Source of the DNA: Marmoricola sp. URHB0036
GTDB lineage: Bacteria > Actinomycetota > Actinomycetes > Propionibacteriales > Nocardioidaceae
Direction of reading: 5' to 3'
NCBI RefSeq assembly: GCF_000426045.1
Contig: NZ_AUEP01000013.1
Location: 1-64,000, forward strand
Length of the DNA stretch: 64,000 nt
Shown: in pieces, positions 58,403 to 64,000 of the stretch
Layout of the letters: every line of letters begins with the position of its first letter
Position numbering within the stretch: position 1 is the first letter of the stretch
Program-made: the position numbers and the translations under genes
The notes under the pieces: model-generated
Database searches by the model: none
Seen by the model: the letters and a program-made list of their open reading frames with translations, nothing else
What the model was told of the DNA's origin: nothing

Positions 58403-59128
58403 TCACGAACGTTCGTGTCGCAGCTCGTCTCGTTCGCTCGGGTCGACGGTGGCGTCGACGTTGGTCAGCTCGCCCAGGCCGGTGCGCGCTCGCACCATCC
58501 CTCGGTCCCAGTCGATCTCGTCGATGTCGGTGGCGGAGATCATGCCGCTGTGGCGATGCAGTCGCCGGACGATGCGCCGCACCAGCCAGGGACCCTGGTC
58601 GTCGCTCCGGTCGTATCCGAGGTAGGAACCGGGACGACCACGACCGACCAGCAGCCCGGTCAGGTCGAGGGCCGGGTCCCGTGCGTCGCGAGTCGGAGCC
58701 AGACGCACGTCCAGGACGTTGCCGAGGTGTTCGTCCCCGGGACCGACGACGTCGGCACCGAGGAGGTCGTCCACGAGCCGCCGAACCGAGGCACGCTCCG
58801 GGTCCTGTCGACGCAGTACGCCGTCGCGCTCGCGCCGGAGGTGAATCTCCTGGCTCACCTGCGCGATGTCGGCGAGGTCGATCCGGTAAGGACGCTGCCG
58901 ATCACTCTGCGCACCGCCGAGACGCCGCCACCGTTCGCCGAGCCAGGAGCTCACCCGGGGCACCCACACCGGTGCGCCGACGAGGAGAGCAGTGACCGTG
59001 AGGGTGCCATCCTCGTGCTGCTCGAGCTCGAGGTCGTCGCACTTGCACACCAGGAGGTCTTCAGAGTCGATGACCTGCCGGTCCATGAGGTGCAGCAGGC
59101 CGTCCAGCGGACGCTCGAGTCTGTTCAT
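58403..59128 (-). CDS. PRC-barrel-like protein next to NRAMP-like transporter
   Basis: This encodes 241 residues. The first ~60 look like a PRC-barrel-type strand set (LLHLMDRQVIDSEDLLVCKC, DDLELEQHEDGTLTVTALLV), with a similar pattern at ~115-230 (GADVVGPGDEHLGNVLDVRL, HSGMISATDIDEIDWDRGMV). Such domains occur next to metal transporters and at MgtE-type proteins, so a regulatory or accessory role for the neighbouring transporter is likely. Its ATG is one base from the transporter stop. Family match is moderate. Confidence 0.75.
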   Translation of the reverse strand: MNRLERPLDGLLHLMDRQVIDSEDLLVCKCDDLELEQHEDGTLTVTALLVGAPVWVPRVSSWLGERWRRLGGAQSDRQRPYRIDLADIAQVSQEIHLRRERDGVLRRQDPERASVRRLVDDLLGADVVGPGDEHLGNVLDVRLAPTRDARDPALDLTGLLVGRGRPGSYLGYDRSDDQGPWLVRRIVRRLHRHSGMISATDIDEIDWDRGMVRARTGLGELTNVDATVDPSERDELRHERS

Positions 59129-59129
59129 C

Positions 59130-60359
59130 TCATGATCCCATCCCGGTCAGCACCATCAACGGTACGGCGGCCACCGCCGCGATCACGATCACGAGCAGGT
59201 AGAACGTGCCGAGACCGTTGGCCAGGCGACCATTGACATGAGGGCCCATGTAGTCGTGGTCGTTGGCGACCACCAGGATCGGGAAGTACGTGAGCGGGAG
59301 GGCCACGGCCGAGAACACCACCGAGGCCTCGGTGACCAGGATCGGGTCGACCGACGTGATCAGTACTCCGACCGCGAGCAGCGTGCTCAGGACGAGCACG
59401 AGGTGGAAGCGGGCGGCAACGTTCGGACGCACGTACTTGCCCCACTGCCAGCCGAAGTACTGGGCGATGCTGTACCCGACCGACAACCCCGTCTCGCAGG
59501 CGGCACCGAAGGTGGCGGCCACGAACCCGACCAGGGCGACGGCCAGACCGATCTTGCCCAAGGCGATGGCCACCGGAAGGCCGACCTGACCGAGCGAAGC
59601 CACGGTGATGTCCAGCGGGCCGAGGACGACGGCGGCGCACCCGGCGATCGCCAACGACAGGAGGCCGCCGAGCGGGAAGCCGATGAACACGTTGGCGCGC
59701 ATCGTGCCGATGTCCTTCGGTCCCCACTTCTCCTCGACTCCTCCCGAGGAGAAGAAGAAGACCTCGTAGGGCGTCAGCGCTGCGCCGAACAGCGCCACGG
59801 CGTAGTAGGACCAGGTCAGCCAGGTCTCGTCGCCCGGCTTGTCCACGGTCACCCACTGGTGGGCGAGGTGGGACCAGTCCGGGCCGAGCTTCCAGAGGGC
59901 CACCACGTAGACGATGAGCGCCAGGCCGAGCAGCCCGAGCACGTTCTCCATGACCGTGAACCGCGCCCGCCACAGCACCGCCCACACCAGGAACGCGATG
60001 AACGGGACGAGCAGCACCTCGTTGACCGAGGAGACGAGCTCCAGGGAGAGGGCCACGCCGCCGATCTCGGCCACGAAGGTCAGCAGCGTCACCGCCATGG
60101 AGCCCAGCAGGTTGATCAGCCCCATGCGCGGACCCAGCCGTTCGCGCACGAGGTCGAAGGTGGCTCGTCCGCTCACGGCTGCCACCCGGCCCGACATCTC
60201 GGCGAAGACGCAGATGCCGAGGACGCCCACGAGGACCACCCAGGCCAGCGACAGCCCGAACCGGGCGCCGACTTGGGCGTTCGTGACCAGGTCCCCGATG
60301 TCCACGAACCCGCCGATGGCCGTGAGGATGCCGAGGGCGACGGCGAAGACCTTCTTCAT
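59130..60359 (-). CDS. NRAMP-related divalent metal transporter with altered motifs
   Basis: This encodes 409 residues from the ATG at 60359 (ATGA overlap with the lipoprotein gene) and has ~11 membrane segments (VFAVALGILTAIGGFVDIGD, AVTLLTFVAEIGGVALSLEL). The first helix carries D-I-G-D where NRAMP transporters have D-P-G-N, and the sixth reads LTPYEVFFFSSGG where they have M-P-H. The Met that selects Mn/Fe is therefore replaced by Thr. It is NRAMP-like, but metal specificity is probably changed, perhaps toward Mg. It is the middle gene of the lipoprotein, transporter and PRC-barrel operon. Confidence 0.85.
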   Translation of the reverse strand: MKKVFAVALGILTAIGGFVDIGDLVTNAQVGARFGLSLAWVVLVGVLGICVFAEMSGRVAAVSGRATFDLVRERLGPRMGLINLLGSMAVTLLTFVAEIGGVALSLELVSSVNEVLLVPFIAFLVWAVLWRARFTVMENVLGLLGLALIVYVVALWKLGPDWSHLAHQWVTVDKPGDETWLTWSYYAVALFGAALTPYEVFFFSSGGVEEKWGPKDIGTMRANVFIGFPLGGLLSLAIAGCAAVVLGPLDITVASLGQVGLPVAIALGKIGLAVALVGFVAATFGAACETGLSVGYSIAQYFGWQWGKYVRPNVAARFHLVLVLSTLLAVGVLITSVDPILVTEASVVFSAVALPLTYFPILVVANDHDYMGPHVNGRLANGLGTFYLLVIVIAAVAAVPLMVLTGMGS

Positions 60360-60811
60360 GACGCTGCTCGCAGACTGCTCGCGAGTGGCCGTAGTCGGGC
60401 CAACAGCCTGGTCAGGTCGACGACGGCCTTGCGGCTCTTCGGTTCGTCGTCCGCGGCGACCGCAATGCGCGCGCTGGCGATGGCATCGGTGGCGTCCGAG
60501 AGCAAGGTGGTCAGGTCGTCGTAGCTCGGGCGCGCAGACGGGGGTGGTTGCACGGTGGAGACTGAGTCGGATGCCTTCCCAGCGGCTTCCTCGGAGTAGG
60601 TGAGGACCACGATCGCGTAGCGGCCGACGAACCGGTCGCGCAGCTGCTCCTGGACGGTCAGGCGGCTCGTGGCCACCTCGCTGACCATGTCGGAGACCGC
60701 TTGCTCGGCTGTGCTTCGCCAACCCTTCTCATCGGGGCTCGAGGGCCGGCACGCGGAGGGCAGGAGCAGCGCAGCGAGCAGCAGCAACGTGCCTGCCAAC
60801 CGCTTGACCAC
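60356..60811 (-). CDS. Lipoprotein of unknown function
   Basis: This 151-residue protein has a lipoprotein signal (VKRLAGTLLLLAALLLP) with lipobox PSAC and Cys21. The mature part is helical (AEQAVSDMVSEVATSRLTVQ, YDDLTTLLSDATDAIASARI, KAVVDLTRLLARLRPLASSL). It leads the minus-strand metal-transporter operon with a 4-bp overlap to the transporter. It could be a periplasmic partner or a sensor; no family is recognised. Confidence 0.78.
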   Translation of the reverse strand: MVKRLAGTLLLLAALLLPSACRPSSPDEKGWRSTAEQAVSDMVSEVATSRLTVQEQLRDRFVGRYAIVVLTYSEEAAGKASDSVSTVQPPPSARPSYDDLTTLLSDATDAIASARIAVAADDEPKSRKAVVDLTRLLARLRPLASSLRAAS

Positions 60812-60880
60812 GGCTTTGAGTTACCCAAACTGTCGCTCGACATGCCATGGCACATGCCGAGCGCTCGACAGCCGGCTGGC

Positions 60881-62356
60881 TCAGGTCTCGGCCACCACCC
60901 GGATCGTGCCCAGGTCACTGTCGGCGGCGTCGGGGAGGAACATGCCGGCTCGACGGCCAGAGACGAGGTAGTCCAGCACCGCCTGGCCGATCCGTTCCCC
61001 CGGAAGCAGGGCCGGGATGCCTGGCGGGTACGGCGTGATCTGCTCGGCCGCGATGCGATCTGCCGCGTCCTGCACGGGCACGTCCTGGACGGGTGCGAAG
61101 AACGCTTCACGCGGCGAGAGCACCTGTTCGAGCTCGAGCTCGCCGGGTTCCGGCAGCTCCACGGCTGGGGGAGGATCGAAGGAAGCAGACGCGTCACACA
61201 GCCGGCCCAGCGACTGCACGAGGAGCTCGATGTCGGCCTCGGTGTTGGCCACCGAGATCTGAGCCTCGACGCGTTGTGCGTCCGCCAGGTGTACGTCGAG
61301 GTGTTCGTTCTCTCGCAACCAGTCGGCGGCCTGGTAGCCGCTGATGCCGAGGGCATCGACCTGCACCAATAGGTGCAGCTCGTCGAGGTCGTGCGAGGCC
61401 TGGGCTCCGCACAGCTGCTCGTGGAGTACGACGAGGCCGGTGCGCTCGCGAATCTGCTCGCGTCCGAGCCGGGCCAGAGCGAGCGCTTCACCGAGCAGGC
61501 GGGTGCCGTGCTGCACCATCTGACGACGCCAGCCGTCGAGGGCGGCGTACACGAGCACGTTGGGGCTGGTGGTCGAGAGCATGTCGGCGCACGCGGCGAG
61601 ATGATCGAGATCGATGAGGTCGCCCTGGACGTGGAAGACCGAGCCCTGTTCGAGCCCGGTCCCCATCTTGTGCGCGCTGACGACGCACAGGTCGGCTCCC
61701 GCGTCCATGGCCCACGTCGGCAGGTCGTCGTGGAAGGGAAGGTGAGCACCCCAGGCCTCGTCGACGATCAGCGGCTTCCCAGCGGCATGGCACACCTCGG
61801 CAATGGCGGCGAGGTCGGCACAGGTCCCGTAGGGGGAGGGGCTGGTCACCATCACGCCGCCGACGTCAGGCGCCTGCTCGAGGCCAGCTGCGAAGTCGTC
61901 AGGACTCGGTGGGTGCGCCAGGTGGAGGGAGCTGTCCCACTGCGGATGCACCCAGACCGGTTCGATGCCTCCGAGGACCAGCCCGGAGATCGCCGACTTG
62001 TGGGCATCTCGGCCCAGCAGCAAGCTGCCCGCTCGTCCAGCGACGGCGAGCATCGCGCTCTTGACCGAGAGCGAGCTTCCGCAGGTGGTGAAGAAGGCGT
62101 GCTCGGCGCCCACGGCCTTTGCCATCAACGCTTCTGCTCGGGCGAGGACCTGTCCGCGCCCGGCCCGGTCGTCGAGCTCACCGTTGGCGAGGTAGTCGTG
62201 GGAGAACACGTCGGCGCCCACCGCCTGCAGGACCCGCTCGTCGGCGCCCTTGCCCTGTCGGTGACCTGGCGGTGCGAAGCTCACGTGCGGACTCTGGTCG
62301 TGCTCGCGCAGCGCCTCGAGGACGGGCGCCTGCTCCTGGCGGTCGTCAGCAGTCAT
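60881..62356 (-). CDS. Orn/Lys/Arg decarboxylase-family PLP enzyme
   Basis: This 491-residue fold-I decarboxylase of the Orn/Lys/Arg group starts SFAPPGHRQGKGADERVL. It has AFFTTCGSSLSVKSAMLAVA, VMVTSPSPYGTCADLAAIAE, KPLIVDEAWGAHLPFHDDLP, and the PLP Lys230 in VVSAHKMGTGLEQGSVF. The C-terminal domain carries YPPGIPALLPGERI. It decarboxylates a basic amino acid to a polyamine or an amine (cadaverine, agmatine or putrescine); substrate is not decidable here. No antiporter gene is adjacent, so pH homeostasis is not implied. Confidence 0.9.
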   Translation of the reverse strand: MTADDRQEQAPVLEALREHDQSPHVSFAPPGHRQGKGADERVLQAVGADVFSHDYLANGELDDRAGRGQVLARAEALMAKAVGAEHAFFTTCGSSLSVKSAMLAVAGRAGSLLLGRDAHKSAISGLVLGGIEPVWVHPQWDSSLHLAHPPSPDDFAAGLEQAPDVGGVMVTSPSPYGTCADLAAIAEVCHAAGKPLIVDEAWGAHLPFHDDLPTWAMDAGADLCVVSAHKMGTGLEQGSVFHVQGDLIDLDHLAACADMLSTTSPNVLVYAALDGWRRQMVQHGTRLLGEALALARLGREQIRERTGLVVLHEQLCGAQASHDLDELHLLVQVDALGISGYQAADWLRENEHLDVHLADAQRVEAQISVANTEADIELLVQSLGRLCDASASFDPPPAVELPEPGELELEQVLSPREAFFAPVQDVPVQDAADRIAAEQITPYPPGIPALLPGERIGQAVLDYLVSGRRAGMFLPDAADSDLGTIRVVAET

Positions 62357-62423
62357 GGACCGATCCTGCCCGCTGACGGGCGTCGAGTCAGCCTGGCCTG
62401 TGGTTCGCGGCCTGTCGCCCGGC

Positions 62424-63239
62424 TCAGTTGCCGGATCCCGGCTCGGCCATGCTGCGGTGCATCGCGGCCTTGAGCTTGTCGGGCATGACCTTGCTGGCCA
62501 CGTCCTGGACGCGCGTCTTCAGGCCGCCGCCGGTCACGCGCGGCTTGCCTGCCAGGAGGGCCTCGACACCCTGTTCGGCAACGGTGGCCGGGTCGTCCTT
62601 GCTGGCCTGGCCGATCTTGGTGTCCAGCATCCCGGCGCGCTCGAAGAACTCGGTCTCGGTCGGCCCGGGCATCAGCGAGGTGATCGTGACCGCACTGTCC
62701 TTCAGCTCGTTCTGGAGGGCCTGGGCGAAGGACTGCACGAACGACTTCGAGGCGTTGTAGACGGCCTGGAACGCGCCGGGCATCTCCGAGGCGATCGAGG
62801 ACGTGAACAGCACGCGACCCGAGTCGTTCGCGACCATGTCGCGCAGCACCAGCTTGGCGAGGCGGACGGTGGCGGTGACGTTGAGGTCGATGATCGACTG
62901 CTCGTCGGCGAGGTCGGTCTCGACGAACGAGCCGCCCTTGCCGACACCGGCGTTCAGGGCCATCACGTCGAGGGGACGACCGTCCTCCTTGATGGCGGCG
63001 TACAGCTGGTCGACGCCGCTGGGATCACGCAGGTCGGCCCGGACGGTGCGTGCCTGCGCGCCCTCGGCACTGACCTGGTCGGCAGCGCTCTCGAGCGCGT
63101 CGTCCTCGGCATTGATGATCAGGTCGTAGCCACGTCTGGCCAGCGCGAGCGCCAGGTGCAGACCGATGCCGCTGGAAGCCCCGGTCACGGCAGCCAGGGG
63201 ACGGGCGGACGAGCCGGAGGCAGTGCGTTCTTCGCTCAT
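62424..63239 (-). CDS. Short-chain dehydrogenase/reductase
   Basis: This encodes 271 residues from the ATG at 63239, which overlaps the stop of the upstream glycosyltransferase (ATGA). Motifs: LAAVTGASSGIGLHLALALA, VMALNAGVGKGGSFVE, RVLFTSSIASEMP and the active-site YNASK, in the classical SDR order. The substrate is unknown. An earlier in-frame start at 63272 is less likely because it lacks a ribosome site. Confidence 0.9.
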   Translation of the reverse strand: MSEERTASGSSARPLAAVTGASSGIGLHLALALARRGYDLIINAEDDALESAADQVSAEGAQARTVRADLRDPSGVDQLYAAIKEDGRPLDVMALNAGVGKGGSFVETDLADEQSIIDLNVTATVRLAKLVLRDMVANDSGRVLFTSSIASEMPGAFQAVYNASKSFVQSFAQALQNELKDSAVTITSLMPGPTETEFFERAGMLDTKIGQASKDDPATVAEQGVEALLAGKPRVTGGGLKTRVQDVASKVMPDKLKAAMHRSMAEPGSGN

Positions 63240-64000
63240 GAGGAGCCCGGTACCCGCGTTCGCGACGGGCATACGCGCGTCCAGCCATCAGCGGTATGAC
63301 GCAGGAGACCGAGCCGCTCGAACTCCTCGAGCCACCCAGTCATCGGCCACCGTCCCCAACGAGCATGGAACAGCGTCGCGTTGCGGACGATGTCGTCGAG
63401 GTGGTCGACCGGCGGGTCCTGCACCGGATGGTGCTGGTGGTAGGCGCGGGCCGAGCCGACCCAGGCGAAGTCGAGGCCTCGCTGGGCCGCCTGCTGGGCG
63501 AAGTCGGTGTCCTCCCCGCCATAGCCGGTGTAGTCCTCGCAGAATCCACCGCTTCTCTGCCAGGCGTCCCGGTGGAGGGCGAACGAGAGTGACCAGAACA
63601 GGTCCGGATCGGTCTGGCGTACGACGTGACCCGGGTCCGGGGCTGGACGCGCGGGGTGGGGCTCGTCGTACGACCACGGGCGGGTCAGCTCCTTCTCGGA
63701 GAGGCCCGCGGGCAGGTAGCTCACCGGACCTGACCAGATCGTCCCGGGAGCATCCGTGACGGCGACGTCGTAGGCCGCCACCAGCTCGGGTCCGGCCAGA
63801 CAGTCGACGTCGAGGAACACCAGGGTGCGGGCGCCGGACTCCCACGCCGTTCGAGCCCCGACATTGCGGGCCCGCGCGAGCGGCAACGGCCCGGACCGGT
63901 CGACGCGGGCGATGGTCGGCGTCAGTCCGTGGGCCGGCCCCCAGGTCGCGACCACGTCGTCGTCGATCGCCACCACGACGTAGAGGTCGGGGACCCGGGT
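63236..64000 (-). CDS. Family 2 glycosyltransferase, 5' end outside the window
   Basis: This gene is partial: the frame is open through base 64000, giving 254 residues here; the initiation codon lies upstream of the window. Visible parts are VAIDDDVVATWGPAHG, ARNVGARTAWESGARTLVFL with DVDC as the DxD-like metal site, and SGGFCEDYTGYGGEDTDFAQ with the E-D catalytic region of GT2 galactosyltransferase-like enzymes. It should transfer a sugar to an envelope glycan or glycolipid. It shares a 4-bp overlap with the SDR gene. Confidence 0.87.
   Translation of the reverse strand, partial: TRVPDLYVVVAIDDDVVATWGPAHGLTPTIARVDRSGPLPLARARNVGARTAWESGARTLVFLDVDCLAGPELVAAYDVAVTDAPGTIWSGPVSYLPAGLSEKELTRPWSYDEPHPARPAPDPGHVVRQTDPDLFWSLSFALHRDAWQRSGGFCEDYTGYGGEDTDFAQQAAQRGLDFAWVGSARAYHQHHPVQDPPVDHLDDIVRNATLFHARWGRWPMTGWLEEFERLGLLRHTADGWTRVCPSRTRVPGSS

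Noticed and set aside
1-64000. tRNA, rRNA, integrase, transposase or prophage genes
   Set aside because: I searched by eye for T-loop-like sequences and for recombinase motifs and found none I could support.

Overview
This 64 kb window looks like a chromosome segment of a high-GC actinobacterium, probably a Nocardioidaceae-like soil organism (inference). The grounds are the roughly 70% GC coding sequence with strong third-position GC, frequent GTG starts, 4-bp ATGA/GTGA gene overlaps, an actinobacterial gas-vesicle gene set, an NgcEFG-type N-acetylglucosamine transporter, ANTAR and DUF4235 proteins, and a PadR-type vanR beside vanAB. I see no rRNA, tRNA, CRISPR array, transposase or phage genes. 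The first ~1.1 kb has noticeably lower GC3 than the rest.

Region 1 (0-8.2 kb) is stress signalling. After two hypothetical genes and a Tat-exported PGRP amidase comes a minus-strand stressosome operon: an ECF sigma factor fused to a zinc-binding segment and an RsbT-type switch kinase, then rsbR, rsbS and a stand-alone RsbU N-terminal domain without a phosphatase. This fusion is the most unusual system in the window, because it would let a stressosome hold and release a sigma factor directly. An ANTAR protein, a DUF4235 membrane protein and a SigB/SigF-family sigma factor follow.

Region 2 (7.9-14.2 kb) is a gas-vesicle operon: a small unknown gene, a GvpY-like protein with very long acidic and Lys/Ala repeats, an SRPBCC protein with four 57-bp acidic repeats, then gvpA, F, G, O, J, L, S and K. 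Region 3 (14.2-18.7 kb) holds a secreted protein, a short UvrA-like ABC ATPase and a membrane protein.

Region 4 (18.7-26.2 kb) is an amino-sugar operon behind a perfect ROK-type operator: ROK regulator, sugar ABC transporter, GH4 glycosidase, BadF-type kinase and nagB. Region 5 (26.2-28.9 kb) has small accessory genes and a CGNR regulator. Region 6 (28.9-37.9 kb) is a second amino-sugar locus: BadF kinase, RpiR regulator, SIS protein, ngcEFG, ROK kinase, nagA and a polysaccharide deacetylase. nagB is in one locus and nagA in the other, so they are complementary.

Region 7 (38.3-51 kb) is aromatic-acid catabolism: a vanR-vanAB divergon with a large operator-like palindrome, then a p-hydroxycinnamate (cou-like) set of crotonase, two acyl/aryl-CoA synthetases, 3-hydroxyacyl-CoA dehydrogenase, amidohydrolase, MarR regulator and MFS transporter. 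Together these could take ferulate/coumarate to vanillate/4-hydroxybenzoate and demethylate vanillate.

Region 8 (51-64 kb) is mixed: an orphan histidine kinase, UdgX, a GAF-ANTAR protein behind a SigB/SigF-like promoter, a large-subunit catalase, an epimerase, an operon of lipoprotein, divergent NRAMP-like transporter and PRC-barrel-like protein, an Orn/Lys/Arg-type decarboxylase, an SDR enzyme and a glycosyltransferase cut by the window end.
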